From assembly GCA_024226555.1 (NCBI GenBank), contig JAAELO010000054.1, positions 1 to 64,000 of the forward strand: a stretch of 64,000 bases of DNA. The letters are read 5' to 3'. How positions within the stretch are numbered: the stretch's first letter is position 1; each line of letters opens with the position of its first letter. Below the pieces are notes generated by a model. The model searched no databases, was not told the origin of the DNA, and saw nothing but the letters and a program-made list of their open reading frames with translations. Made by a program: the position numbers and the translations under genes. This DNA is from Desulfobacterales bacterium (GTDB lineage: Bacteria; Desulfobacterota; Desulfobacteria; Desulfobacterales; JAAELO01). Below are positions 25,259 through 34,834 of this stretch, one piece after another.

Positions 25259-26247
25259 TAGCCACGAGTCTCTATGATGGTGTCCCAAGCTGCCCCTTCA
25301 TAGGAAAGCTTATGTATAACTGATGTAACTGCATAAGCACCTAAGTAACTATTAAACTCTTCTGTACTTGGGTTAGCGCCTGTTGTTGCTACTACTTTTA
25401 CATAGGCTTCGCGGTTTATATTTCCATTTAAATTTATAGTGAAAGCAACACCTTGTTTTTTTGTTTTGTCTTGAACTTGATCTTTGTTGGTAATATCATC
25501 TAAAAATTCTATGTTCCCTTTCAGATTTTCTTGTTCTACCTGTAAAGCTCTAACCATTTCAACATCATTTGGATTCAATGGCTCTACATATATATCACCA
25601 CCCATCACATACCACCTATGCCCTGTATGAGAGCATAATGTTTCCATTGACTTACTGAGCTTTCCACTAACACTATAAGCTTTACCAAACTGAGTATTTT
25701 TAGCGGTTTCAGTTATTTGAATTCTACCAACAGGAACACCGTACTGTGCAAATACACCTAGTAGTTTATTTATTCCATCTTCATATGTAAGAGTCTTAGC
25801 AAATGTTTCTGAGTAACTAATAGTTTTTTTTACATCATGCGCTTCACTGCAAAGTAGTTTAAGCACTCTGTTATTACCAGAACGTTCAATCCATGATTTG
25901 GTTATGATAGTTGCACAAATTATAGGAAGCTGTGCATCAGTGTTATAACCCGCTTTCAATAGCAAAGCATTCCCTGTCTTTATCTTACTCTCAGTGTCAG
26001 GTGCAGGATTAAATATACTTATATTTTGACTTACAGTTTTGTTACCCTTACCCTCTTTTGGGTAATTTATTTGTGCTTCAAAATGATGATCAGTTAAAAG
26101 AATGAAATCACCTTGAGCTGGTACTGTTTTTGTATCAGCTTCTGGTTTAGTTCCATCTTTCTTTGTAGCATCGGTTTCTTTTTTAACTTCAACAAGTTCA
26201 GGAATAAAACCTATGTACATTTCATATTTTCTAGAAAGAGCTTCCAT
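25258..26247 (-). CDS. Baseplate hub protein (gpD/gp27-like)
   Basis: 329 residues. Context and sequence (K-L-S-K-S-M-E-T-L-C ... W-Y-V-M-G-G-D-I-Y-V-E-P and a final A-W-D-T-I-I-E) fit late-control-D/gp27-like hub proteins that form the trimeric adaptor between tube and spike. An N-terminal insert (about 20-55, Lys/Asp-rich) is a probable loop. It overlaps the plug-protein stop upstream and the spike start downstream. Confidence 0.75.
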   Translation of the reverse strand: MEALSRKYEMYIGFIPELVEVKKETDATKKDGTKPEADTKTVPAQGDFILLTDHHFEAQINYPKEGKGNKTVSQNISIFNPAPDTESKIKTGNALLLKAGYNTDAQLPIICATIITKSWIERSGNNRVLKLLCSEAHDVKKTISYSETFAKTLTYEDGINKLLGVFAQYGVPVGRIQITETAKNTQFGKAYSVSGKLSKSMETLCSHTGHRWYVMGGDIYVEPLNPNDVEMVRALQVEQENLKGNIEFLDDITNKDQVQDKTKKQGVAFTINLNGNINREAYVKVVATTGANPSTEEFNSYLGAYAVTSVIHKLSYEGAAWDTIIETRG

Positions 26248-26582
26248 TATGGACGTTCCACTTCATCTGATGTGAAATAGATTAATGAATAGTCTTTACT
26301 GATTCCAAAGTTACCAAGTGTTGCAAAGTCTTCCGCGTCTTGTTGAAGTTGTGATACAAACAACAAACCTTGAGGTGCATCTACATTTGGGTAGTTGAAA
26401 TTTGGGGTACTAAACTCAAGAAGTCTCATTCCCATAACAAGCTCAGTACCATCTTCTTCTAATATATTAAGAAAAAAACGCTTGTTACGACTATTAAACC
26501 TATATTGAAAAATATAAGTAACACCTTCTAACGTAATATTAGTGTCACTATTTCCATTCTGTGATACTGGAATCTGTAGCAT
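26247..26582 (-). CDS. Baseplate plug protein (DUF6983-like)
   Basis: 111 residues. The pattern I-T-L-E-G-V-T-Y-I-F-Q-Y-R-F-N-S-R-N-x-R-F-F-L followed by D-G-T-x-L-V-x-G-x-R-L-L, then P-Q-G-L-L-F and a closing Y-S-L-I-Y-F matches the small baseplate plug proteins of Pam3-like simple myoviruses, which seal the tube lumen before ejection. The position between Dit-like protein and hub agrees. Confidence 0.8.
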   Translation of the reverse strand: MLQIPVSQNGNSDTNITLEGVTYIFQYRFNSRNKRFFLNILEEDGTELVMGMRLLEFSTPNFNYPNVDAPQGLLFVSQLQQDAEDFATLGNFGISKDYSLIYFTSDEVERP

Positions 26583-26594
26583 CTTATACCTTGT

Positions 26595-27242
26595 TTATGG
26601 TTGTAGAATAGATACATCAATGACTGTTCCTTTAGCGTTTAAATCACCGCTAAGGGCAACACCATCAATTGTCTTTACTGCTTGAGAGTCATCAAGACCA
26701 GATGTACCACCAGAATCTTCCTTATTCTTTGCAGTCAAATGTTTAAAATCATCTTTAGGTGCATCAACAGTTAAGGCTCTAGATGCAAATCTAATTTCTT
26801 GAAGAGTAATATCAACTTCCCAAGATTTACCAAGTGAGGCATCTTTGCTAATATCAAATTTCGTTAGTATTGCTTTTTGTATTCCACTAATTTTTCCATC
26901 ATCATTGCCAGAAAAAGATACTGTGAAAACTGTTTTCTTAAATTGTAAATCCCTTAAATCTTTTATATATTCTTCAAGCTTTTTTGGTACATCCGGGTTT
27001 TTTCCAGAAATTAAATTTAATGCGCTTGTTATAGATACTGTTTTTGATTGTGCGACATCAGTAAGAACACCTCTAAAAGATACAGAGGCTGGATTCATAA
27101 CTACATTGTCACTAACAGAAGAACCTGTTTCTATTGGGTAGTTTGTAACTGTTGATGAAAAGCTAACGTTGATATTTGTAGTAGCATGAAGCTCATACTT
27201 TTTTTCTGGTTCTCCGAAAGGAGTTAAATAGAAACTAGCCAT
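26595..27242 (-). CDS. Dit-like baseplate/tail protein
   Basis: 215 residues. The N-terminal 80 residues (I-N-V-S-F-S-S-T-V-T-N-Y-P-I-E-T-G ... V-S-F-R-G) match Dit-like tail proteins of contractile phages that form the central hub ring around the tube end. The C terminus is a flexible Gly/Asp tail. It follows the tape measure gene directly, the usual place. Confidence 0.78.
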   Translation of the reverse strand: MASFYLTPFGEPEKKYELHATTNINVSFSSTVTNYPIETGSSVSDNVVMNPASVSFRGVLTDVAQSKTVSITSALNLISGKNPDVPKKLEEYIKDLRDLQFKKTVFTVSFSGNDDGKISGIQKAILTKFDISKDASLGKSWEVDITLQEIRFASRALTVDAPKDDFKHLTAKNKEDSGGTSGLDDSQAVKTIDGVALSGDLNAKGTVIDVSILQP

Positions 27243-27254
27243 AACTATCCACTT

Positions 27255-29069
27255 TTATGCAAATTGACCATCAATGAATGCGTAAGCAAACTCAGGAGCT
27301 TGATCTGCTGTTGTTCCATCTGGTAGTGTTAGATTTAGAGTTTGAACATTCATTGTATTTTTTGGTTCTAATTCCTCAGAAATCTTTTTGTCTTTCTCTT
27401 GTACGCTTGACCTATATGCATTAAGTATATCTTTTTTTGTTCCTCCAGCAGCTTTCACAGCTCTTACATCTGCGCCTGCACCCTCGGTTGCCAATTTTGA
27501 TGGATCAACTTTTTTAGGTAATATCCCAAAGTATTGAAGTGTTCTTACTAGGTCATTGAACTCATCTTTAATATCTTTTAAAAACTTATCAGGGTTATTA
27601 AACATCTCATCCCACTGTAAGCCTATCCATTTTGATATTAGCCATAAGTCAACAAAGTGTTTGTAGATTCTGTTCACTGTCCACTGCATAGCATTCAAAG
27701 GCACTAACGCATCATCTAAACTGTCAAATGCATACTCTCGTATCTTTTTCCAACCATCACCAATAGTACCAACCAATTTTGCTATAGGAATTAGAAAAAC
27801 TTTAAGAAATGCTGCACCCATCTTGACAAACGCCTTTAGACCTAATCCCATTAAGCCCCAGAAGTCTTTAGTCTCTTCAAAAAAATCAGCACCCATTTTA
27901 AAGACTTCAGACATTGCTTCACCAAGACCACCTGCAAAAAAAGCATCCCCTGCTTCTCGCATTGTTTGATTGAATCTGGTTTGTTCTGCTTCTGTAGATT
28001 TCAAGGCTTTTGCATAAGCACCAGAAGCACGAATATCTTTTCTCAGGTATTTGGCGAAGTTAACTAATTCATTATTACCAACTGATCCAGCCTTAACAAG
28101 CTCCATGAATTGAGGAACTGTTTTTCCCATTGACTGAGCGAAAATACCCATTGCCGATGGCATACGATCTCCAAGTTGGAGCTTCAATTCTTCCATCATG
28201 ACTTGGCCTTTACCCATCATCTGGGAAAAAGCTCTCATAACACCTTGAGTATCATCAGTAGATAAACCAAATGCTCTTGATGCTTCAGAAGCTGCCATAA
28301 AGATCTCTTGAGAGTCTTCAAGTGCCATGTTAGACATACGACCAGCAACACCAATCTTTGCATAACCATCTGCAAGAGCTAATACATCAACACCTAAATG
28401 CTTTGCAGTTTTTTGGAGGAAAGCCATCTGTTTAGTGCCAGCTTGTGCTGAACCAAAAGATGCTTGTAACTGAATTCTTAGATTTTCCCAAGTTTTACCA
28501 TTACGGTATATCTCTCGTGTTAGCATTGTAACACCAGCAACCATTGCAGCAATACGACCTTGCTTTAAAGCTGCCATGAACTTTTGAGTAACACTGGTAG
28601 CAGAGCGTGTTGATCTGGTATACTCTCTAACAGAATCAGTTGCTCCCTTGATCCTAACTTTTAAGATAGACCAAACTTGCCCTTGAACACGTAATTGTTG
28701 CTGTGATGTGATCGTAGCTTTTCTAAGATTAGCTTGGTAGCTCTCAACAGATTTAATTTGTTTCTGGATTTGAGCGTGTGCTGCTGCACCTCCCTTTATT
28801 TTCAAATCAATTCCAGCAGCCAATGTTCTTAATTTTTGTAACTGTGCATTTGTTTGTTGAAGGAGAGTTAATTTTCTAGCGTTGAGTAGATCAAGATCAG
28901 CGCCTTTTTTCTGGCGAGTTTGCTTAGGCTGTTTTGCCGTTGGGTCAACTGCTGTTTGAGTTTTTTTCCCAAGATTTTGAATTTTGTCTTCAAGGTCTTT
29001 GATACCCTTGTTGACTTTTTTTGCACTCCATCCAATCTCAAGAGTGTAATCATTAATTGTTGTTGCCAT
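27255..29069 (-). CDS. Tail tape measure protein
   Basis: 604 residues. The N-terminal third is coiled-coil and Lys/Gln-rich. The conserved tape-measure core follows (A-S-F-G-S-A-Q-A-G ... L-G-V-D-V-L-A-L-A-D-G-Y-A-K ... L-K-L-Q-L-G-D-R-M-P-S-A). A hydrophobic segment lies at about 405-430 and the tail is Thr/Pro-rich. At about 1.5 angstroms per residue this predicts a tail near 90 nm. It overlaps the chaperone T-frame by 17 bases, with AGGAAGG before its ATG. Confidence 0.9.
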   Translation of the reverse strand: MATTINDYTLEIGWSAKKVNKGIKDLEDKIQNLGKKTQTAVDPTAKQPKQTRQKKGADLDLLNARKLTLLQQTNAQLQKLRTLAAGIDLKIKGGAAAHAQIQKQIKSVESYQANLRKATITSQQQLRVQGQVWSILKVRIKGATDSVREYTRSTRSATSVTQKFMAALKQGRIAAMVAGVTMLTREIYRNGKTWENLRIQLQASFGSAQAGTKQMAFLQKTAKHLGVDVLALADGYAKIGVAGRMSNMALEDSQEIFMAASEASRAFGLSTDDTQGVMRAFSQMMGKGQVMMEELKLQLGDRMPSAMGIFAQSMGKTVPQFMELVKAGSVGNNELVNFAKYLRKDIRASGAYAKALKSTEAEQTRFNQTMREAGDAFFAGGLGEAMSEVFKMGADFFEETKDFWGLMGLGLKAFVKMGAAFLKVFLIPIAKLVGTIGDGWKKIREYAFDSLDDALVPLNAMQWTVNRIYKHFVDLWLISKWIGLQWDEMFNNPDKFLKDIKDEFNDLVRTLQYFGILPKKVDPSKLATEGAGADVRAVKAAGGTKKDILNAYRSSVQEKDKKISEELEPKNTMNVQTLNLTLPDGTTADQAPEFAYAFIDGQFA

Positions 29070-29312
29070 CCTTCCTAAGCCTCAAATTTTCTTTGTGCTG
29101 ATCAAGATCACTAGCCGCATCTAAAAATTCTAGTATCTGTATATTCTGTTTATGACGTGAGAATTCACGCATTGAAAATGAATACTTCAAATCTAGAAAA
29201 GACTCAGTACAATATTTAGAGTTAGATACTCCATATATGAACAAGTCTTCTGGCGCTAGAGTAGATTTCTTTTCAACGATTAGCCTAGCTCTGTCTGAAC
29301 TTCTTCTTTTGG
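29053..29312 (-). CDS. Tail assembly chaperone, frameshifted (T-like) extension
   Basis: A frame in the -1 phase relative to the chaperone gene (29280-29750), open through the overlap and continuing to 29053. It has no good start codon: a TTG at 29244 lacks a ribosome site. The product contains V-E-K-K-S-T-L-A-P-E-D-L-F-I-Y-G, much like the T part of gpG-GT-type chaperones. Expression by -1 frameshifting is therefore likely. The in-frame CCA-AAA-G at 29306-29312 is the best candidate slip site but is not a textbook heptamer. Confidence 0.6.
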
Positions 29313-29750
29313 CGGAGTTAATTGAGCTTGAAATTCCTTTATATATGTCATAAGTCTTGCTTTCAAACTCACTTCCGTAAAAAGGCTACCATAGTTCTCC
29401 TTGATAGCTTCAGATAGGACGTTTACAAGTAAACCAAGTCTACCTTTAAAATATGATTCAAAATCAACAGGCACATCATTAGCCAAAAGATTTTGTAATA
29501 ACTCTTTTATAATATCTAGAACATCAATATTACCAAGTTGATTTTTCATATGTATTGCTATAGCTGCAAAGGTTTGATTGTCATCATAAAGATCATCTGA
29601 CATCATCCCATCGAAAGCAGCTCCAGCCGCAGGTAAGCTCAATTTAACAATCTCTTGTCCTGTACAAAATGCACGAGAAGTGCATAGAAGTGTTAGTTTA
29701 TAATCTGTATTGTCAATCCTGAATTCAACTACATCTCTAACTGAAGTCAT
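29280..29750 (-). CDS. Tail assembly chaperone (gpG-like)
   Basis: 156 residues from the ATG at 29750, with GGAGGG seven bases upstream; an in-frame ATG at 29765 is part of that ribosome site. A beta-rich start (V-E-F-R-I-D-N-T-D-Y-K-L) precedes helical segments. It sits between tube protein and tape measure, and is followed by a second frame in -1 phase, the classic arrangement for coating the tape measure during tail assembly. Confidence 0.78.
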   Translation of the reverse strand: MTSVRDVVEFRIDNTDYKLTLLCTSRAFCTGQEIVKLSLPAAGAAFDGMMSDDLYDDNQTFAAIAIHMKNQLGNIDVLDIIKELLQNLLANDVPVDFESYFKGRLGLLVNVLSEAIKENYGSLFTEVSLKARLMTYIKEFQAQLTPPKEEVQTELG

Positions 29751-29779
29751 ATTAACGCCCTCCATTTTTTATTAATATT

Positions 29780-30292
29780 TTAAAGTGATGATTGTGCAAC
29801 CATCCCTGCAACGATAGCTGCTACTTCAATAGCAAATGTTGCATCATCTAATCCACGAGGAATAGATAAGAAGTCAATCTTCTCAGAATAGAATGTCCAC
29901 TCATGTGTTTCTTGTTCAACACCTAACATAATTTCTGGTGCTGTCTTCAAGTAAGCATTACGTGCAATACATAAAACCGAACCTGAAGGATCAGAAACAG
30001 CAAAGTCAGCTTTAATAATTGCTGCTGTGTCTGCTTGATTATTCTGATAAGCCAAGATGCCAGCTAACTGTCGTGTAGTTAATGATGTTTGCATCAACTC
30101 AACTTTGATAGTACCTGAACGATCAGGTGTGACACTGGTAGCTAATGAACCATCAGCTCCAATTGTTTCTGTAGTTAGGTCTGTATTGTAGGCAAAAGTA
30201 ACGATATTATCGTTAGAGAAACCTTCCATATTTACTAGACCCCAAGCACATGCGACTTCTCTTGCACTATATACGGGTAATGAATCGGCCAT
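29780..30292 (-). CDS. Tail tube protein (DUF3277)
   Basis: 170 residues. Layout is as in DUF3277 tube proteins of myoviruses: Y-S-A-R-E-V start, D-R-S-G-T-I-K-V-E-L-M-Q-T-S beta-hairpin, A-D-F-A-V-S-D-P-S-G-S-V-L-C-I-A-R-N-A-Y core, and an acid-rich end. It forms the inner tube that is driven through the envelope. Directly downstream of the sheath gene, as expected. Confidence 0.85.
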   Translation of the reverse strand: MADSLPVYSAREVACAWGLVNMEGFSNDNIVTFAYNTDLTTETIGADGSLATSVTPDRSGTIKVELMQTSLTTRQLAGILAYQNNQADTAAIIKADFAVSDPSGSVLCIARNAYLKTAPEIMLGVEQETHEWTFYSEKIDFLSIPRGLDDATFAIEVAAIVAGMVAQSSL

Positions 30293-30302
30293 TATCTTCT
30301 CC

Positions 30303-31667
30303 TTAAACCTCTAATACGCCAGTAATATCTACTAACTGAATTGCACCTGCCAAGGTAGCGTTGAATTCCAAACCGTCAAGAATACGTGTAACTTTCTCAC
30401 TGGTTGGTATGTCTGCTGACTTAGGTACTGTTATTGTTATAGGATCTGTTAGAAAATCCCTGTTCACTTTATAGTCATTCAATCTACGTTCAAGAGCGCC
30501 TGAAAATACATTAATACCTTTATCGGTATAAGGTACTTTTGTGCCTTGTTGGTTAGTTAGAATATCAAACATATCTGCTGTAATGTCTGATTTGAGATTA
30601 TCTCTACCACGAATAATATCAATCCATTCATTACCAACAACCTTACCTTCTCTGTTATATACAGTTGAACCAGTTATAGCTGCCCAATTTGAGTAACGAT
30701 CTGCAAGGTTTTGTTGTTGAGTAGGTGTTAGTTTGACTCCATCAGAATTCTTAGCTGCACTCACTGGAACTTGAATGTTAGCCCAAGTTATAGAGCCTGC
30801 ATCAAATGGTAGGTTATATCCTAGCAAAGCACCTTCATTGAATGATGTGTCAGCTTCGTCATGCCACCAACCAATAGTACGCATATAACCACCTTCGGCA
30901 AGATAGCCAAGGATGTCACTTGTACTAGATGGATCTGAACCGGGAGTGTATGTGGTAGTAATAGATTCTGAAGCCTCACTTCCGTAGAAGTAAAGTTTAT
31001 CAAGTGATTCAATAAAAGTAGCCATTGCTACGATGTCAACTAATGTATCATGCTGCTCCCAGAATAATGCATACCAATCATCATCGATAAGTTGTATCGC
31101 TGTTAGTCCTGTAACAGCATCTTCAACAGCAGTAGCTTCAATACCTATATTAGTGAAATCACTTAGTATAAAGTCTTCTGTAGGATAAGTTGTAGCACGA
31201 GCAATAGTGAACGTATCACCATTATCAGTTAGTGTTACTGTTAGACCAGCACCATTAATCTGTGCAACCAAATTGTCAACTACATCTGCAACAGTATCAC
31301 CACCAATAGTGGTATAGGTTGCATCTACTGTTGTACCAACAAGGTCTGTCACAGTTAATGCAGTAGTTGTTCCTGTAACTACAGAGCCATCTACAGTAAC
31401 AAGAGGTGAGATTATAGAGTCACCTATCAATCGACCAATTTTTAAATTGTCCACTGATGGTTCATTTGAAAACACAGATTGACCAGCTATAAATGCGTTA
31501 GATGTCGTTTGTGTATCTGCACCAATAGTAGTTGTACCTGTATAAGTGCGTACACGATCTGTGTAATAGTTGTGAGCCGTTAAGAAAAATGGCGTTCCAA
31601 AACCTGCGCGTTGGACACCAGATGTAGAAAGGCTGATTGAAACTAGAGCTATGTCTTGCAAAGCCAT
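30303..31667 (-). CDS. Tail sheath protein (DUF3383)
   Basis: 454 residues, proving a contractile tail. DUF3383-type sheath: N-terminal V-S-I-S-L-S-T-S-G-V-Q-R-A-G-F-G-T-P-F-F; an inserted variable beta domain at about 80-190; then E-G-G-Y-M-R-T-I-G-W-W-H-D ... G-A-L-L-G-Y-N-L-P-F-D-A-G-S; and a C-terminal handshake segment. Adjacent to the tube gene with strong coupling. Confidence 0.9.
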   Translation of the reverse strand: MALQDIALVSISLSTSGVQRAGFGTPFFLTAHNYYTDRVRTYTGTTTIGADTQTTSNAFIAGQSVFSNEPSVDNLKIGRLIGDSIISPLVTVDGSVVTGTTTALTVTDLVGTTVDATYTTIGGDTVADVVDNLVAQINGAGLTVTLTDNGDTFTIARATTYPTEDFILSDFTNIGIEATAVEDAVTGLTAIQLIDDDWYALFWEQHDTLVDIVAMATFIESLDKLYFYGSEASESITTTYTPGSDPSSTSDILGYLAEGGYMRTIGWWHDEADTSFNEGALLGYNLPFDAGSITWANIQVPVSAAKNSDGVKLTPTQQQNLADRYSNWAAITGSTVYNREGKVVGNEWIDIIRGRDNLKSDITADMFDILTNQQGTKVPYTDKGINVFSGALERRLNDYKVNRDFLTDPITITVPKSADIPTSEKVTRILDGLEFNATLAGAIQLVDITGVLEV

Positions 31668-31707
31668 GTTTTACCTCATTTAGTTTGTTATTCCCGTTAG
31701 GGTAAAG

Positions 31708-32313
31708 TTAAGATGTAGTATCGACATGAATTATTATTGGATCGGAATTTAACGAACCTGTTAGTTCCCCATCAATAATAACGTTTTCGATACTTTCTAG
31801 GTTCGGGTCAACGAACATATCATTTACCCTAATTGACATTTGGACGAAAGATGCTTCCAAAAAGTCAGTTTGTAAAAGTTCTGGTAGGATCTGAACTACT
31901 TCAACATCACCTAATGCAATGCCGCCAGTTCTTAGTAAGGCGATCATGTCATCTCTTCGGTATGCTGTTTTTAAGTTTTCTGCAATATCTATTGCTCTCA
32001 AACCTAACGTTGTATTACTACCGTAAATTGATACCTGCAATTCAAGTGTTTTATGGGTTTGATAAGCAAACTCATCATCACCGTCATCATATGTAAGAGC
32101 TGTTAGATACCAATCAGTATCTTTACTTGTTAAAACATCTAGAACAGCATAAGGGTAATCTGGAATTGGATATTCTGGATTTGGTCTAGCATTAAAAACA
32201 ATTCCATATGTTTCTTGAGTTGCTGGATTAGTTGTCTGTGTTAATAGATCGCCAATCGCCAATTTAACTGAATCTATAACAACCTTTCTTATTTCATTAA
32301 AGTCTAGAGCCAT
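31708..32313 (-). CDS. Neck/tail terminator protein (gp12-like)
   Basis: 201 residues. The central part (P-D-Y-P-Y-A-V-L-D-V ... Y-Q-T-H-K-T-L-E-L-Q-V-S-I-Y-G ... A-I-D-I-A-E-N-L-K) is typical of neck/tail terminator proteins that cap the tail tube and join it to the head. The C-terminal 40 residues are acidic and probably exposed. Start overlaps the previous stop. Confidence 0.75.
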   Translation of the reverse strand: MALDFNEIRKVVIDSVKLAIGDLLTQTTNPATQETYGIVFNARPNPEYPIPDYPYAVLDVLTSKDTDWYLTALTYDDGDDEFAYQTHKTLELQVSIYGSNTTLGLRAIDIAENLKTAYRRDDMIALLRTGGIALGDVEVVQILPELLQTDFLEASFVQMSIRVNDMFVDPNLESIENVIIDGELTGSLNSDPIIIHVDTTS

Positions 32314-32819
32314 TATGTTTGCCTAACTTTACCGTCAAAAGATGTTCTGTAAGTGAAGTGGTATAATAGTTCGCCAGTTTCAAATAGTGGTGTTTGGTTG
32401 TTTGGTGCTTGAGGAAAATAAGCTGTATTGTTAAAAACAACATGAGCCTGTTTTTTTGCAAACCAACCAACAGCATTTAATACATCTAGTGGATTGCCCT
32501 TTTTATCTAGTTTTTTAAACCAAGATTTCATAGCTCTTTTGTACTTCATAGAACCACGTAAGCCATAGAATGTTCGTTGTACTATATGCTCCATGAAAGG
32601 CATAGGTATTCTGAACGGCTGATCACTCAAAGGAAAATAACCAAGCTCTAACGCTTGTGCCAAACCTGCATAAGTGTAGCTTCCAATTCCATCTGATCCT
32701 TTATGTTTTCCTTGACTTGCAAAATATCCTACTTCTGTTCCTTGACCATCAAGCTTCTTTATAGATGCCAACATACTGTCAAGTTTTTTTCCTTTCTTTT
32801 TTATCTTGACAGAAATCAC
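32313..32819 (-). CDS. Head-tail joining / tail completion protein
   Basis: 168 residues. A basic N terminus is followed by V-G-Y-F, then Y-A-G-L-A-Q-A-L-E-L-G-Y-F ... I-P-M-P-F-M, the V-G-(V/Y)-F ... A-x-x-x-E-x-G ... I-P-x-R-P-F pattern of HK97 gp10-like neck or minor head-tail proteins. Placed between the virion CBM-like protein and the terminator. Its exact ring in the neck is uncertain. Confidence 0.65.
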   Translation of the reverse strand: MISVKIKKKGKKLDSMLASIKKLDGQGTEVGYFASQGKHKGSDGIGSYTYAGLAQALELGYFPLSDQPFRIPMPFMEHIVQRTFYGLRGSMKYKRAMKSWFKKLDKKGNPLDVLNAVGWFAKKQAHVVFNNTAYFPQAPNNQTPLFETGELLYHFTYRTSFDGKVRQT

Positions 32820-32837
32820 TTAAATATCCTTTTTAAA

Positions 32838-34535
32838 TCATATTGCAACTACTGTATTCTTTACAGCTTGGTTCATAACTGTGCCGCCTTGAATACGGCT
32901 GTAATGGGCATACCTATCAGTGATAGTTAAGTCTGCTTTAGCTTCGGCAGAAGTATCATTGCCTGAATCTGTCAACGCTTGTGTTATGTTTGTAGCTTCA
33001 AACTCTATGCCTACTGCTGAGTCTTTCGTAGCTTTCCAGCTTATCCAATCCCCATACTCGACATCAGCACCAAAGTTTAATATTACGAACTTAGACCCAA
33101 AAGCTGTCGTGCTTTGTACTAAATTTACCCCCTTTAAATCAGTGGAGTTAACATAAACCCACAACCTATCTGTAGTGTCAGACCCAATCCCAAAACTTGG
33201 AGAACCAGTACCCTCAGCACCTAAGTATTGAAACTCGCCTTCCCAAATAAAATCATTTGCTGGATGTTCTTCAGCCGCAGGCCATACGTTACTATCGCCA
33301 ACCGTTGTGCGTATTGTTATTACTTCTGCTTCAGTTTTTAAAGAAAGCGACCAATCAATAGTAAATACGTTAGAACTATCTCCAGTGTTTTCAAAGCCAG
33401 CTTGTGTAGCTACATCATCGGCCAATCCTGTAGGATTATATATAACTTCATACTGTAGGCTTGAAACGTTTACATATCCTGTTATTCTAAGCTTAACATT
33501 GTTTGTTAGACTAGTATAAATGCAACCAACATCATTAGCAGTACAGTAAGAGTAATACTTACCTGTAACTCCGCTGCTTTGTAAATAACCTACTGTACCA
33601 ATAGAACCGTTTGTAAATAACCCATTAGTCCAACCACCAGAAGTGTAATCACCTAAAACGGTAGCAGTAACACTGTTACTTGGAACTTCTCTAAAAGCGC
33701 CTTGTTCAATTAGGCTACTGATAGTGGGTTGGCAGGCGACTCTTGTAGTGACAGCCCCTTCAGCTTTAACGTAGCTAGATAAACCGCCTTCACATAAGTT
33801 ACCACCCCACGCGTAGTACTTTATAGTGCCACTGTCAGAAGCAAACCTAAGTCCTCCGTTGCCCGTTCCCGCAGACACAAAACTATCAACAACCGTAACA
33901 GCGGCATGGTATTCTGTTAGTCTCTCAATTCCATCGCCTATAAGACTTAAATCAATCTCCCATGAGCCAAGTGGTGAGCCTGCTGTGTTTCTAAGTAAAG
34001 CTGTACCCGTTGAATAACTAGCATGTTTCTTAAAGAATACGCTAGCGGCTAAGGCAACAGATGCGGAAAATGCGCCATTTGCTATTTGTCTTACATCGTC
34101 TACGCCATCAGCTCCAACCGTCAACTCAAACATATACAAGCCAGTTTTGGGGGAAGTCACTGTCGTAGTGTCTACCGTACCTGTGCCGCGCTCAAGCCAT
34201 ATTGCTTGAGTTAGGTCTTCTGTCCATTTCATTGTCTGCGTGGTGGCTATACCCTCAACTAGCATACTTTCACCAGTTATAATAGCAGCTCCACCGCTTG
34301 GATATGTAGTCATACTGGAATCTAACTGAACCACATTAGTTTCACTATCACGAATTGTTAGTACAGATGTTTCTTGATTAACCCATTCAAGAATTCCATA
34401 ATCAAAGCTATAAAAAATAACAGCATCGTTAGGGATTATAGGTGATACACCACCCCATTCACCAAAATAGAATGGTGAAATACCAGATCTTAACTCTCTT
34501 AATTGAACTTGATCAACAACGGGTATAATCGCCAT
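32838..34535 (-). CDS. Virion protein with carbohydrate-binding-like domains
   Basis: 565 residues. Residues about 100-185 (W-T-E-D-L-T-Q-A-I-W ... F-E-L-T-V-G-A-D-G-V-D-D-V-R-Q ... A-A-S-V-F-F-K-K-H) look like a jelly-roll carbohydrate-binding module common in tail fibres and decoration proteins. A second beta-sandwich seems to follow at 400-500. It is unusual to find this inside the connector cluster, so it may decorate the neck (whisker or collar-like) or the capsid. No enzyme motif. Confidence 0.6.
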   Translation of the reverse strand: MAIIPVVDQVQLRELRSGISPFYFGEWGGVSPIIPNDAVIFYSFDYGILEWVNQETSVLTIRDSETNVVQLDSSMTTYPSGGAAIITGESMLVEGIATTQTMKWTEDLTQAIWLERGTGTVDTTTVTSPKTGLYMFELTVGADGVDDVRQIANGAFSASVALAASVFFKKHASYSTGTALLRNTAGSPLGSWEIDLSLIGDGIERLTEYHAAVTVVDSFVSAGTGNGGLRFASDSGTIKYYAWGGNLCEGGLSSYVKAEGAVTTRVACQPTISSLIEQGAFREVPSNSVTATVLGDYTSGGWTNGLFTNGSIGTVGYLQSSGVTGKYYSYCTANDVGCIYTSLTNNVKLRITGYVNVSSLQYEVIYNPTGLADDVATQAGFENTGDSSNVFTIDWSLSLKTEAEVITIRTTVGDSNVWPAAEEHPANDFIWEGEFQYLGAEGTGSPSFGIGSDTTDRLWVYVNSTDLKGVNLVQSTTAFGSKFVILNFGADVEYGDWISWKATKDSAVGIEFEATNITQALTDSGNDTSAEAKADLTITDRYAHYSRIQGGTVMNQAVKNTVVAI

Positions 34536-34543
34536 TACGAACC

Positions 34544-34810
34544 TTACGAGTTATCTTGAACATTCACTTTAGAAGATCCAAGCGCCCAAGCACCTGTAGC
34601 ACCAGCTTGAACAATTACATATCCATTCATTGGAATATTAATACCATCTCTATCTGGTACTGTAGGTTCAGCTGCAACTACTGTAATTGTTACTGGTATG
34701 CTTCCTTTATTTTGTACAAGTAATTCAGTTCCAACATCTAACCCTGACTCATCATATAAATCAGTATATGTGTCATTGTTTAGAAGAATATCGGGTAATG
34801 TATCGGCCAT
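34544..34810 (-). CDS. Small beta-rich virion protein
   Basis: 88 residues, starting MADTLPDILL and rich in V/T/G: L-L-V-Q-N-K-G-S-I-P-V-T-I-T-V ... V-I-V-Q-A-G-A-T-G-A-W. The pattern fits a single beta-sandwich domain, such as small fibre-anchor or decoration domains. Its neighbours are a CBM-like virion protein and a head-closure candidate. Function inferred from position only. Confidence 0.55.
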   Translation of the reverse strand: MADTLPDILLNNDTYTDLYDESGLDVGTELLVQNKGSIPVTITVVAAEPTVPDRDGINIPMNGYVIVQAGATGAWALGSSKVNVQDNS

Positions 34811-34834
34811 TTTCTTTCCTTAGATTTTTAAATT

